Assembly (NCBI GenBank): GCA_020809705.1
Contig: CP085826.1
Location: forward strand, 4,402,001-4,466,000
Direction: 5' to 3'
Length of the DNA stretch: 64,000 nucleotides
Origin: Calonectria ilicicola
Lineage: Eukaryota; Ascomycota; Sordariomycetes; Hypocreales; Nectriaceae
Both the position numbers and the translations under genes were made by a program. The notes beneath the pieces are model-generated. The model was not told the DNA's origin. It made no database searches and saw nothing but the letters and a program-made list of their open reading frames with translations. Positions 11,903 through 25,457 of the stretch are shown here, piece by piece (the first letter of the stretch is position 1; each line of letters begins with the position of its first letter).

Positions 11903-14638
11903 ATGGACGCAGGGCCACCCTCATCCAACACACACTCTCCCGGGCCTGGCCCGCAGACGAGCCGCAAAGAACGCGGTGCTATTGCTGCTCAGGTGAGTTG
12001 CTTGCCCTCGTGTTCTACACGGCTGTCCGTTCCCGTTCTCGGTGGTCCGTTACCCGATCGTCACCACCGGCTTCCCCCGGGCTGCCCCTCTCCGCCTTCC
12101 GGATGACACCTCAGGGTATTCGTTGGATCTTGCATTTCCGGAAAACCCAGTCGGCTGCGCAGATGCCTTGGGATACTGATTTAGCAGTCGGGCTGATGAG
12201 AATTTTTAGGCCTGCGAAACATGCCGCAATAGAAAGCAGAGATGTGATGAACAGCGGCCCAAGTGTGGGACGTGTCAAAGATTTAAACTCGAATGTCGAT
12301 ACCGGGAGCCACAACCAACAAAGTATGTTTGCACAATTCTCTCCGGCGGGCTGGAAAGCGTCCAGACCATAGCTAGAATGAAAAAAACAACCGTATCGGC
12401 GTGGTCGTCATTTCCATCACACGACTCACGCGGGCACACTGCCCACCGTGTTATCTACCACTTGCTAATACTCCGACAGAAAGGACAAGACATTGGTGGA
12501 GATTCTGGACCGGCTAAAGACCGTTGAAAACAAAATCGATAGTTTGAACATTAGGGGAAATGCCACGCCACCGGTGTTCAGCACTTCTCAGCCAGCGAGT
12601 GCGTATCCTGCGAACACCCCACTCTTGGTCGACCCTGATCACCAAGAGTCACACCGAGCCTCGTCCAGACCGCCCACCAGCCCGGCAGCTACGCACCACG
12701 GTGGTTATCGCTATGACTCTTCCGTCACGAGAATCCTCGAATGGCCAGCCGTTCGCCAATTACTCGACAGCTTGGGACACAAATCTCAGTCGCCCCTGAG
12801 CGAACACGACCTCTCCGCTATCCCTGAAGGAATCCGCAGCTCGACAAACTCACTACCCACCGATGGGGTTCAAAACATAGCAATTTCGAATAACAACGTT
12901 CTACAGGTGCCCTTGCAATTTTCATCCCCCACACCAAGCCTCAATCTAAATCCCCCGAGTATCGATTGGGATACAATGCAGCGACTGTCAAAAGGGTACT
13001 TTGATGTCTTCAACTTTCTTTATCCCATCATGGACCGGCAGTGGTTTAGCTCCAATACTCTCTCTTCGATTATCAACAGCGGTTTCCAGGAAACCACCAC
13101 TTCAACGCTTGTATTACTCGTGTTTGCCCTAGGAGAAGTTGCCCTGACTGCCTCTGAGGCGCCGATTTCTGCTTACAAGGGCCGACCATCCGGCATCAAG
13201 GGTGGAACCATCGACCGGCCTCCAGGAATCACTTACTTTAACGAAGCGCGGAAGAGAATGGGCTTTGGCCTAACCGAAGTCAGCCTAGAAAACGTGCAAA
13301 TGTTTGCTCTTGCCGCACTGTACAACCAAAGTTGCGGACAGGCACTGGTGGGTGTTTCAAGCGTTATTCATCGAAGAGCAGCTGTTCTAATGTATGGGTA
13401 GGAGTGCTGGCGCATGGGTGTTTTGGCTTCGCTTGCTTGTCAAGTTTTAATCACCAGGTTCGAATAGCCACCCTAATTAAACGAGAGGAGAACTTTTTGC
13501 AATTACAAGACCTGCTAACTAAAGCAGCAAATCCAATGAATTACACGGACCTCAGGCTGACTTGGTTCGACGTGTATTTTGGCACTGCTTAATCATGGAA
13601 ACGTACGTATCTCGGATCACGTTCATAGTTTGATGTTAATTTGAGAAACAGCTATCTTCAGATGGAGTTTGGGCTCCCCTTAACTGGACTCGAAAAACTG
13701 GACGATGCAGTGACCTTGCCCAACTTCAGCGGACCGATCACAGACGAAGACTACATTGGCAATCAGACGACACATTTTCAGGAACACTTTCTGTCTCAAA
13801 TCGTCCTCCGCCGCCTCTCGGCCAATTTCCATAAAACTCTCAACAACTGTCAGTTCTCGCCCAACGCCAGGCCTCCGCCTAGATGTGCTCTCGGTCTTTT
13901 GACGGCATGCTAACTCAAGGCTCAGCTTTTGGGGCGAGTTCCACGCAGCCTTTCCCCGGTTTTGGGTCCTTCAGTGGGTCATCCAACGATTCCAACTCAT
14001 CTGTCATAAAGCATCTTGCCGCACAGCTGGAACAGTGGCGAGGGATGCTCCCAGGACACCTCCGGTGGCAGGACGGACAGCTAATTGTATACTCGGACCC
14101 GTCTCCCGAGGCTTTTGCATCCCCCTATCCAAATCAAGGCATGCAGAGCACCTACATGTTTACCCCGAATCTCGACAGCCCCCCTGCCAGGTTTCCTTAC
14201 GCCGCCGACATTCAAATAGCCCTTCTCCGCACGCGATACTACTACAACAAATACCTCATCTATCGACCATGTGTCTTCAAGGCCCTCCACCATCCTGAGA
14301 GTCTGACAAGAGACGACGCCCACGGGGTGGCTGAGTGCCTAAAGGCTTCGCTCAAATGGCCCATCGCCTTCTCACCACCGTGTTCCAACAAGCGGCTGGT
14401 ACCCACCACCTTCTTTTGGTCCCAAAACTTCTTCGGTATTTTAATTCTGCTGCACATATCCCAACAGCACCCCATGCTAGTGCGGATCCGATCGTCCTTG
14501 TGTGGGCAGGAATTCGACACGGACGTGACGGAAACGGTGAGTTTGTACTTGGATTGGTTACGCGACATGAAAAAGATAGACTCGACGGCGAACTGGTGTT
14601 GGACCATCATTCGGTTGTTATACCGCCTTGACGATTGA
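11903..14638 (+). CDS. Zn2Cys6 fungal transcription factor
   Basis: Seven exons: 11903-11992, 12210-12322, 12480-13347, 13402-13457, 13528-13602, 13652-13848, 13926-14638, summing to 703 residues. Exon 2 encodes the binuclear zinc cluster: cysteines at about 32, 35, 42, 49, 52 and 59 with spacing C-x2-C-x6-C-x6-C-x2-C-x6-C and basic residues RNRKQR between the second and third. A heptad-like segment VEILDRLKTVENKIDSL follows as a probable dimerisation coil. The middle part matches the fungal-specific transcription factor domain: RVFWHCLIMET spliced to YLQMEFGLPLTGLE is diagnostic. Short exons 4 and 5 were placed because they restore ECWRMGVLASLACQ and ADLVRRVFWHC in one frame. It should act in the nucleus on CGG-type half sites; its targets are unknown. 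The start at 11903 is the first ATG in frame with the cluster. Confidence 0.88.
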
Positions 14639-16938
14639 TTTATTTAAGAGGGGCAGCGAGAAAGGCCAAAAAAAAAATATAGCAGCAGGGTATGTCGAAG
14701 ATCTGTTGCTGTTTGACTGGAAGGTGTACTAAGAGGGGAGGCTCACTAATCTTTCAACATCACAGCAGCATGGTGGGTATAGCGAGGCTCTTTTTTGGGG
14801 GATTAAATGGAATGGTCTTTAGGGCACGAAAAGTTTCTTCAGGCTGTCGAAAGACCATAGACGTGTTTTCAAGATGCCACGCCGGCCGGGACTATGAGGG
14901 CTTCTTTAAATCAAGTATTGATACCCATGCACTGCCTCCCTTCCCCTCTACATGGTTCATTTTTTCCCAGTTCTTGTTCTTTCTCTGCTTCTTTTGCCAT
15001 TAAACATTCCCTTCATGATGGCTGGCCCACTCATTCCCGTGTCACGAGCTACGCACAAACGTCTTCTACGGATGTACAAGCCGTCTTATATCCGACGTTC
15101 CCCCCTGACTAGGGGATTTCCTTGCTAGCGAGCCCTTTCATGGTGTAGCTCATGGGAGACAAAATATTCCCTGGCTGGGGCGGGCCGCAATGGCGCCATT
15201 CGGGTCGGAGGAGAATTCTTTTGGGAAGGGCATACCGGGCGAGTAGCATCGTATACGCTTCGACGACGCATGCCAAGCGCAGGGTCGGCACAGATGACGG
15301 CACATTACGATAAGATGAAAAATGCGTGACATTGCGCATTCACAGAGTCGTATAGAGAGGTCTTGGAACCGCATTGGCGGGCCGGAATCCGTCGTAGCAA
15401 AGGGCCTTCCCATCCCCCATGCTGTTCGGCATGCGGGCCCAGGGAGCGCATCGTCGAGCCACAGGGCCTCCCTGTACCAGAGCCACGTTCCCGGCGCACG
15501 CCCAGTGCTGCGCGCACGACAAAGCCCTAGAACCGAGACCCGTCCGCAGCCGCAGCTGGAGCATGTCACTGGCAATGACCATCACCCGGGCGGACGGCAA
15601 CCCGGGCCCCATAATCTAGGGCCGCTGGCGCAGGACCCGAACCCCTTCGGTCTCAACCTCTGGATTTGGCGTAGTTTGTAAACCCGGAAGCGGGGGAGGG
15701 GTCGCGTAAGGGGCCGGTCTCCTCAACGGTCTGAACAAAGCCTGGCGGGCCGTTGCGCGGTGGCGACATCCTCCGGAGAAGGAGCCGGAAACCACGGGAC
15801 GGGCCGGGGCGGCAGCAGTGGAGCTAGGCCTGGGAGGTGCTGCCGAACATCTGAATGCGCTGGCACACCAGGTGGTCGTACAAGGTCGTACAACCGCGGC
15901 GAGCGCTCCGCCGGGGGCGCATGGCGGCGGCGGCTATTTGCATGGCGCTGCCGTGGCCGCCGGCGAAGGGGAGGGGGGTGGCCGCTGAAGGCGGTTGTCA
16001 ATGGTTGTTACATCGACCGAGACGAAATCGATTCGCTTTTGGCTGCCGAGGATCGATCATGATTCGGCCGGTACAGGTCAAGCGGTGCGAATGGCTTCGG
16101 AGGAGATGAGTGCCGCCGATAAGCAAGTTCGATTGGTCTTCGTGGCCGGCCATACCTACTTCAAAAGTGAGAGAATCGGTCCATACTGAAGACGCCGTGA
16201 AGGGAGACGGAGGCAAGTCGGAGATATAGTTGATCGCAGAAATAGAATGTCTGATAGATGTAAGGTACGCGCGTATACACCGAAAAAATAGAAAAGAAAA
16301 GAAAAAAAAAAGGATATGCCGGAACCTTCGATATATCTCCTCTGCTTGCCCGGCGGACGGTGCACAGGCAATTAGCACTTTCCGAGGTGATCAAGATTTC
16401 CCTCCGGCGACCCCCGCGCCGAGATGCCGTCGGGCCGCGGCCGGCGTCTGGCGCGCATTGCCCAGTTGCACCAAAGTACACAGAACAATGCGAGGGAGCT
16501 AAGGAATAGTCCGACAGCAGAATGGTGCTGAGCTCCTAGCTCACAAGTGCAAATTAAGTAACGAAAAGAAGGGGGGGGGAAATACAAGAGTTCCAGCAGG
16601 AGCGAATCCAATCGCATCTACGACTAGACTTCACCACAGCCCCCACCGTCTCCTCTCGATTTTCTTCACATACATACTCTTTGCTAGCATGGTCTGATTT
16701 TGAAACTTTATTTGGCTCCAATGAAGATTGTGAGCCCAACTTAATCTATTCCCCATTCGCTCATATGAACCCCCCTTATCCATGAGGTCCGTGGCAACCA
16801 TCTAGCCTGACCGGTTTCGGAACTCACAACAACCCACAAACAAATGCACCTGATTTACGCCCATGTGAAAACAATGGCGAATCTAAAATAGAAATATTCG
16901 ATATGTGCCCGCGCTTCCCAAAATAAGAATAAATTGGA
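14639..16938. other. Intergenic spacer, GC-rich then AT-rich
   Basis: The 15.3-16.0 kb part is GC-rich with long overlapping open frames on both strands, none convincing. Further on there are A/G-rich runs (about 16285-16312) and a G9 run (about 16571-16579). No gene supported. Confidence 0.5.
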
Positions 16939-19900
16939 TCACCAAAACGGTTCCTCCTTGCCACGTGCAATTGGGGATGTGTGACTGTTTCTAATAGCTC
17001 CAACGCCTTGCTGGCCGCGGTTGCTCTGCCCAACGTGATCCATTTGAGTTATCATGCGCAGGGCAGGCTCACAAACACCTCTGATTGCCCCTTCGTTTAC
17101 AAGTTGCTCCGAGGTCCAGGATGTCTTTTCTCCAAATTCCAATCCTTTGTTTTGGTGTGTGTACCTGTCAAGGATTCTAGATCCAAACCAAGCCTCAAAC
17201 CATTGAGACATTGGTCCCTTTCCAGGAGCTTGGGCTGTAGTTGTAGATCCCTGGTAGCTAGATCTGTCACCCTCTCGGGTGACTGCTCGCGTCATACTTA
17301 TGCAAAGATAGTTGGGGCTCTTTGGCTCCTTTCGATATTGAGCAACATGGCGAATACTGACATCCTTGATGTGCCACTTGGAGGTAACATCTTTTTCAGC
17401 CTCGATTCTTATCTGGTCTTTATCTGTGGTTCTGAAACCCATTAGATGTCTGTCTTTGAGATCAACTAGGTGCACTTACGAGATGTTGAGGGACTTCACC
17501 AAAGCTTCAGCAAAAGACTGAAACCCTTTCGGAATCGAATCTTCACTAACACGTGTGGCCAAAATCTGAATATCCCAGGCACGTTTAGCGCAGTGAATGT
17601 AGATACCGAGAAGGTCCTGGCGAAGAGGTTTGCAAGAATGAACAAAAGTTGATGCATCAACCTCGACCACCATAAAATCTTTGCTGTTCTTATATTGGCA
17701 AACGAAATCGTAGTAGACCTTCTTTCTATAAAGCTTCCAGGGCTCTCCTTTGGAGAGAACCATTTCCGGCATCGAGTCTGCTTCCGCTCCGTTCGTGGTG
17801 AGAATAGTATGGAATTGAGTGCTCACATTAGGATGGGACACTGTGTCGACAATTTCTTCGTGTCTCCAGGATGGGCCACTCCCGACGTTGATAAGTGAAC
17901 TACTGATGCCATGCATAGAGATACGACCGAGTCTTACTTGAAGCTTGACGTCTCCTGGCACGACTTGGAGAAGAGCAAATACCTCCTTGACCTGTTGTTC
18001 AATGTTTCTGATGCATCGGGCCATGCCCGGTGGGTTGCGTAGAGATTGTCGAGTAGGCTCGGTTGGTTGTATGTCCATACCGGGGATTACTTTTCGTGTT
18101 TTCTTCTGGTTCTCTTCGGCCAATTCTCCAGTACCATAAACGGGTCTCTTGGTTGGTGAATCAATCTTAGTAGGGTTTTTGGATGTCGAGGGCTCCGTTT
18201 GGTGGTGTCGAGAGTTGATAATGGCCTGTCATTATCTGAATCAGTCAAAATCCCAAGACTTTAGGAAACTCGAAAACTTACCCCTTGAGATTTGTGGAAC
18301 TTTGTCCTGTCTGTTTTCCCGTTATTGCATGGACCCTCTTTCACTCGTTTCATAGCCACATTTTTTCCATTGCATTGTTGATGACTCTCAGGCAGATCCA
18401 AATTGCTCCCTTCTTTCTTAGTCTTAACTGAGTGGGTGGAATATCCTTTGTCGTTGGGTACCCTAGCTTCTTGGGGCAAGCTGCAAAAAAGCTCTTGTTC
18501 GTCGTTGTTCGGTTTAGAAAAAACAGGAGTCAATTCATGGGTTTGACCTGCACCACCCAGCACGGCAATACCGCTAGAATAAACGTGCGATGATCCTCCA
18601 CCAGGTTCCAGATCGGCCATTTCCATCAGAGCAGGTATGGAAGGGATCGGTGCTTCCCAGTGATCCATGAGGTGTCCCTCATATCCTTGGCCAGGTTCGT
18701 GGGGAGGAGGGTTGGGATGTGATACTTGATCCTGTTCGCATGAATCCAGAGTCAACTCTGCAAACATGCCGTAATTGAATTTGGCAGGTGACTCTGAGTC
18801 CAAGAGACATGCCTTATCATTCAGAACTTCCGTTTTGGGTGTTGATGGTCGGTCTGTTGGCTCAGCTTGCAAGAAGCAGTTAGGTTGGGAAGATGGTTGT
18901 TGATTTGTCTCATCGTTGATGCCAAGTTTCAGTTCGGATAGTTCATGGGTTGCTGAACCAAGATCAATCAGATGTTTTCCTGTTGGAATCTGTTCCTCTT
19001 TTGTGATGAGAGGAGAGTGTGGCTTTAATTGCTTAGAAACATTAACATCTTCCACCCCAGACATCCAGATAGCAACGACGTCGGCGGGAGTCATGGAGTT
19101 CTTCGAGGGCGACTCTCGGTGCATGACGTCGGTGTCAACACCAATGAGCAAGTTCTCACGTCTGCACTCGACATGTGATACCACAAGTTCCCCGTTGTCA
19201 CTGTGCAATTGAACTATGATCTCGTCTTTGGGGTTTGGACGAACGCTTGCGAGAGAATAATGCTCATCCGATTCCCCGTCACTGCAAGTACTTCCAGCTT
19301 CCGAGGGTGAGATGTCCCTTAGCGAAGCAGAATCCGATGATGATGAATGGCCATGCTTAGGAATAGGAGGGGCGCCACGACGCTTGGTCGGATACTTGAA
19401 ATCAATGAAGGGAGCGAAGCATGGACGGAAGTTTTTAGCTCTTATATCAACTTCTGGGTAAATGGTTTTCTCTTGTACTTTTCGGCCACCGTCATATGTA
19501 GCGTTGATTCGTACTGTTGCAGCGTGAGTGAGAGGCTCAGGCTCCATTACTGGACCTAAGAGAGCCTTGGCGTAAGTCAATTTATCGAGACCGATGTGAG
19601 TCAGCCATTTCATAGATAGCTTGTAAGCTTCAATAGTCTCGGGGAAGACCAAATGAGTGATGGGTGTAGTATAGGTCTTCTGCGAAAAGATTAGAGGAGA
19701 TGACCCTGCAAGGAACTTGCAATACATACATGACAGCCTAACAGGTTTCCAAGTTTTCGGCTAGCAGCTACCAGGTTTTCTGGACTCTCGCTTCCAATGT
19801 ATACGAGATCACCCCTCATGTTATGGGTGATCTCGCATCGTGTTAGGTCGGCGATTGTGCGAATTGTGGGTTCATGGGGAAGATGCTGCCATAAGAACGA

Positions 19901-20445
19901 GTAGGTGGAAAGAACTTCAGAAACTGACAGGCCTTCGACCGACTCAATATCTCTCCAAGCCAATTTGTGCGGGAAGTTGTCAAGTGTTTCTGGGAACTTA
20001 TACTCATTGTAACTCTCGCTCGTCGGCCATTGTCTGTGCAAATACTTTCCCCACGGGATGGCGGGGGGGTTTTCGACAATGAGTTCGACATCTGCACGTG
20101 GTTCGTCATTCCCATCTTGATCGCTCGAGCTTTCAGGAATGTCTTCGCAAATGGGCATGATTCTATCTTTGAAGGTCTTCTCTATGTAGGATTGAAGTTC
20201 GGTGAAGATCTCGTTCTGATGAGAGGTGCTTCCAATGATTTTGAACCAGGGAACTTCTGGCTCATACAGAATCTCGGCCAGTTTGTCCTGCACCTTGTTA
20301 GTAGATGAGTAATTAGGAGGGTGTAATCTGTGGAGGAGAAACTTACGGGATCAAACATCTTTTGCGCATGGGCAGTAACCAATGCAACGCCGGCTGGTAA
20401 GAGCGGAGGATTTCCGGTGAGATAAAATTCGACATATTCCGCCAT
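16939..20445 (-). CDS. Uncharacterised large protein with KH-like segments
   Basis: Exons 20445-20347, 20287-19730, 19679-18282, 18225-17480 and 17431-16939 join without frame error to 1097 residues. I do not recognise a named family. Visible parts are an N-terminal globular region; a KH-like stretch around 45-75 (WFKIIGSTSHQNEIFTELQ); a second glycine-containing stretch around 190-215 (RGDLVYIGSESPENLVAASR); a long acidic, serine-rich, low-complexity centre (roughly 310-680); and a conserved-looking C-terminal domain (about 690-1000) rich in beta-type sequence, for example MVVEVDASTFVHSC. No signal peptide or membrane segment. A KH-like fold would suggest RNA binding, but that is inference from two short stretches. 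Related proteins probably exist in other Pezizomycotina. The exon structure and long open frame make a real gene very likely. Confidence 0.8.
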
Positions 20446-21699
20446 CTTGGCGAGCTGACCGCTGGAGAAATATGCTGGAGATGTCTATGGGATAAAAATG
20501 GAAAGAAAACGAGGACTTGGGAAGGGAGAGAGAAGAAATAGATAGACAGCCATGGGATTTTTGAAGGAAAGCGATCAGGAAAACCTTTGCTCGGTCGCAT
20601 GTGTTCTCGGCAAGGCGCCCCCCTTTGGCGAAGTGGCTGCCAGTGTTTGTCAGGCGGGTTGCAGGCGGACGGGAAGGCAACAAAGGGGTGCCCGCAGCTG
20701 GCAAACATTGGCATGACGCAACTTGCCGGTGTTTATGATAGGGCATGATAGGTACATCCCTGCCTTAGCAAATAAGGCCCGTACGTAAGTAGTTATCACA
20801 CCCGCCTAGAAGAATGTTTGTAAGTGGAGGGATGAGAGAGTGGCTGGCTTAGTATGTGCAGCCCTCAGGTCCTTATGTGCAACTACAAACCTAAGATACC
20901 TTAGGATTACGCTCACAGCCAAAAATGCTGGGTCGAGAAATAAGAGTCAAGCAACACCGAGGGACAGACAGAGCTTAACGCTTAGGCAGAAACCGGAAAT
21001 GAACATCGAGTCGCACAGTTCAGTGAAAACACACCCAAAACATTATATATTCATAAATAGCTGGGGGTATCCCACCTTCTCCCAACCATCGTCAAAGACG
21101 GAAAGAAATAAAGAAAAAGAAAAACAAAGAGCAACTTGAAAACCCTGTACATGTTTTTGTCATCACATCAATCTCTAATTGTTGTATTTGCCTTGCCATG
21201 GTCCCTCCCGTCGACATGATTTCCCTCCAGGTACCATCGCCCGCTGCCCCCCTTGGGCAGCGTCGGCAAAAAAAAGCCTTTATTGGTGCCAAGAAAACAA
21301 ACGGACACACACAACGCCGGTAGCGCCCCCCAATATATCTGCCATCCTCAGGACCATGTGGTCGGAGACAAGAGAATAAAATCAAATAAGAAATCGTCGT
21401 ATCCAATCCGGGAAAATGACCAGCCCATTTAACTGACGAAGCTGTATAATATCAATGAGTGCAAAAAGAATGGTATCAAATCAAAGGTGTCTTTTGGGAG
21501 CGGTCGTGATCGGTGAAAGAGTCGGGCCGGGTGTCTGATGATCCCAGTCTGGACTTGGTGAGAGGGTGGAAAATCGAATGTGGAAAATCGAATGTGGAGG
21601 AAAGCCGGTAGGGATGGAAGCGCTCGGGTGTAGCAGCAGAAGTTTGCATCGGAACTAGAAGTGAAAGGAAGATGCATGGAACACCCGCCAAAAAAACGC
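20446..21699. other. Spacer between two minus-strand genes
   Basis: Contains the promoter of the large uncharacterised gene on its left side and the 3' region of the SHE3-like gene on its right. No additional gene or structured RNA was recognised. Confidence 0.5.
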
Positions 21700-23295
21700 T
21701 TATTGTGCATCCTTGACGTTCTGCTTCACATTCAAGGCCCACTTCAACTTGGCGAGGGTCGCTCGCGCTTCTTCCAGCTGACGCTCCTGCTCGCTCTCTC
21801 TCTTCATGGCGTCGCTCTTGATGTCCTTGAGGCTCTCCTCTTGGGCTTTTTTGTATTCTTCGAACATACGTCCAATGTCTTCCTTCTCTTGCCTTAGCTG
21901 TTTAATATTGCAATCCTGCTGGTCGCACATGTCTCTCAATGTTTGGATCTTGTCGTCGTCTTTTCGGCGTTCTTCGACTAACTGGTCAATCTGCGATTTC
22001 AACTTGTTTGCTGCTCGCTTGACCTCCTGGCCCTGGTCTGCCCAGTGGGAGGAGATGGCGGTGTAACGGCCTTCCATCAGCTGCGCATAGTTGGTTGCCT
22101 CATCAACCTGGACCTTGGTCTCAGATCTCATCTTCTCCATCTCGTCCCTCCAAGTTCGTTCACGGTCTTGAGCATCGAGAGTCTTCTTCTTTTCAGTGTC
22201 AACATTGGCCAACAATGTCTCTACCTGGCGTTCTTTCCTAGCTAGCAACGTCTTGGTGACATTGGCCTCTAGAAGCCGGCTCTCGTAGTCGCTGACCATG
22301 CGCTCCATCTTGTCCTCGAGGAGCTTGGCAGCTTGTTTGGCCTCTTCCGCGCGAAGCCGCTCGATCTTAATGTCTCGCTTGAGGGAATCATTATCGCTAA
22401 CGAGCTTGTTGATTACGCGACCAGTCTTTCCCAGTCCCGCTTTGCCAATTGTCGAGTCCCATTGTCCATCCCCTCCTTCGCCGCCGTCTGAAAACATGGT
22501 AGATTCCGGTTCCGGGCTCGGTTCTACTACCCTTGCTGGGGTTGGGTTCCACCGGGTAGGAGTGTCGACAACGGAAGGTTCTGGTTTTAACCTGACGGTT
22601 GGAGGTGTTCTGTTGTGCAGGCTACTATCCGTCACGGACATGCCGCTGATGTTGCTATTTGGGCTGCTGGAGAAGGCGCTGTGCTTGCTGTCGGGGCTCG
22701 ACTCGGAATCTTCAAAGCTGGGGACGCTGCGAATGGTGCTGGACCTTGCTAGGCTAGACTTGTAGGATGCAGGTGCGCGAGCCTTCATGCTGTTGATTAT
22801 GCCTTTCGAGGCGGGAGACAAGGTCTTCTCCGCGGTACCATGTAGCTCGGGGGTGTGTGTGGTCGTGACTGTTAGCGAGGCTCAGGGTTAGCAGAGATCC
22901 AAAGGGGGTCAACAAAACAGTGCATGTGGGAAACGGGGCCTGGTGCAAGGCTGACGTGAGGAGGAACACATGGGCGGGTGAGTGCAGCCAGCGGAGGATG
23001 CTGGAGCGGTCGCCCCGTGGCGAATTGTGGGGAGCTGTTTCAAGGATTTGGGAGCGACGGTAGCTAAAGGATTCTGGATTCTGGAGTCTAGAGTGCGTGA
23101 AATGCAATGGCATGCAGAATGCAGAGCACCGCAGGTAGGGCGCAGTGTAGTGGGTTTTGGGGGGTAGCGTGTGGTGGACTGGTTGGCATAGGTAGTGGTG
23201 GCAGTAGTGGTGCCGGCCAAAAAGTGTGAATGCATACCGTTGACAGCGTCTTTGTGGATGGAAAAGTCTTTCTTGAGAAAGCGGTTCCGGGGCAT
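21700..23295 (-). CDS. Coiled-coil protein, SHE3 (SWI5-dependent HO expression 3)-like
   Basis: Two exons, 23295-23238 and 22868-21700, split by a 369-nt intron, give 408 residues. Exon 1 starts MPRNRFLKKDFSIHKDAVN and splices in phase into TTTHTPELHGTAEKTLSPASKG; without it the long exon has no early ATG. Residues about 45-150 are serine/proline-rich and disordered; from about 160 to the end lies an almost continuous coiled coil (KLVSDNDSLKRDIKIERLR, EEYKKAQEESLKDIKSD). The coil resembles proteins annotated in filamentous fungi as SHE3 family, which in yeast link mRNA-binding She2 to a type V myosin. The name is tentative: coiled coils attract false matches, and mRNA transport has not been shown by anything in the sequence. 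Confidence 0.72.
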
Positions 23296-25457
23296 CGCGC
23301 AGTGCAGGCTGGCGTTGATGGTTCGTTGGAAACGGGGCGCAGGGAAACAAAGAAGCGATCCGGAAACAAAGTAAACAAGCAAAAGCACCCACGGAGTCTG
23401 TTTTGAAGGGAGAAAGCGGTTGGCCTGGAAGGTTGGATGAATGGGTGAATCGGGTGGGCTTGGGGTGTAGCGCGTTAATTGACGTGGGTTTGGGGCTCCG
23501 CTTTGTCTTCGTCGCCGGGTAGTCCCAGCAGGAAGTATAAGCTAGGAGGAAGATCGTTTTCAGGACGGATACCGTCCCGTGTACGTATTTAGCTTCTCAG
23601 ATTTTGTGCTGGAACAGAGCGCGGCAGGAGGGGAAACGGGAGCGTGGAAGAAAAAGGAGGAGAGGCCGGCCTGGCTCGCCTCGCTGCGTGTCAGGGAGCG
23701 GCAACAACGCTGGCGACTGATACAGGACGCTCGGGGGTGTGGTTTGGGAACAAAGAAAGTGGCCACACGAGACAGCAGCAACGGCGGCATTAGCATGCAT
23801 CCACATGCACACGCGAGACACGTAGTAGCGGCACACGAGATGATAGATTCTCAGCGATGGGACGTGCCCGCAAGATCCGGAAACGAGACAGAATGCAGTA
23901 AAAGAAGAAAAGAAAAGAAAGAAAAAAAAGCACCCGACCTCAGTGCAATGTTATTATGCCATGCACATGGGCCCGGGGAAGCAGTGAGGTCACGGCCGGA
24001 CGCCCATGGTCGGTGTTCAGGCCCACCGCCTTGGTTGACCAGGCCAGGGTCCCGAGACCCCCTCCCGCGCGCCCCAGTCCAAGCCGCGAGCTGCGAGCTC
24101 CAGCAGCCCCCCCGAATGCCCGCTAGAGGGCCATCAGCCACTCAGCCGCCCTGGCACCTCTAGCACTCTAGCACGCTACGAGGGTGAGCTTCCCCGGGCT
24201 CCGCTGCCTAGGGCGGAATCTCTCCTGGGCCAACGACGTCTCCTGGTTACCAGCATGGGAAAGCCAGACATTGACTGTGCCTGCGGTGGTGGTAGATTGG
24301 CAGACACACACACATACTTACTCCATGTGCAATGCATGCCAGCCAGCACTGCACTCGCCACAAGGGCCCTGAGCCTGGCGACCCCTCCCACCTGCATCCG
24401 CTGTTCCATGCGTCTGCACTGGCCCGGCAACCGCAGCAGCAACATCCAGTACCACAGCACCCGCGCGCCTCAACCGCCCGCCCTGCCATCATCCCGACAC
24501 AGCTGTGTGTCTCGTGCGCTCGGGCTCTGAGCAGCTCAACCTGCCTCTGATGTGACGCCGTCGCCCCTTGCATTTCTGACGCGCACGCCGCCCGCATTGT
24601 GCGCACACGTCTCATCCACCCATCCATTGCCGTCCGTCTCCTGCACGGCCCTGTATCAGCTGCAATCCATTCAGACGAACCGCCTTCTCCGGCACTCAGG
24701 CCGCCACATGCCGCCTGTCATGTTCGTAATGCGCCCACAGCCAAACGTCTAGTCGGCTGCATGTCCAAAGAAGCAAAGTTTTCTGACAAGACTAGACTGA
24801 CTTGTCACGGATTAACATCATCCCAATTTAAATTTAATCAATTAAATCGCCGAGGAGCACTGCCATTCGCCTAATCTGGTCCGCACACCAAAACCCAGAT
24901 AATCTTTTTCACGGTTCATCTCATCTGGCCAAGTACGCCGTCATACAGCCAAACACTCTCACACGAAGCGCGTGAAACAAACTAACATTGCTTCGTCGGG
25001 ATGAGCACGCCAACACTGCATTTTCCATATTTCTGCCTCCGTTGACCTACCCTCTACCGTCCCACCCCCCAAGCCCCATAACTTGGTTTCTCTTCTCTCC
25101 ACAACCATCCCTTGTGAGGCGCATCCCGCTCGTGCAAACCCATAATCTGGAGCTCCTGTCCGTAAATCTACATAATTTTCCTCTCAAGCCAATAAACGCC
25201 TTCCGATGCCAAATTCGTAGTTTCTCACCCATCTTAGCCTTTAAGCCATCATCTCCCCAGCCGTGCTGACCGGTCCTGGGAAAAGCAACGATTTGGTCTG
25301 GCAACCTGCTGCATGATATAATCGCAACCCAATCACCCACTAGGCTTACACTCTTAATGCACACGTACAACCAAGTTACATCGGGGAACAGCAATTCATT
25401 GCTGCCACGTTGGGCTTCATTTAAGACATCATGAAGCTTTGCAAATTACTACCCACT
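23296..25457. other. 2.2-kb intergenic spacer
   Basis: Upstream region of the SHE3-like gene and downstream region of PTA1. Several proline/alanine-rich open frames on both strands look like GC-composition artefacts. Short A/G-run at 23908-23930. No gene supported. Confidence 0.5.

Noticed and set aside
15150..16001. Long minus-strand open frames in GC-rich DNA, with protein-like bits such as GDGKALCYDGFRP
   Set aside because: Frames overlap on both strands, no splice-consistent gene or family match can be built; GC composition explains the lack of stops. A gene remnant cannot be excluded.
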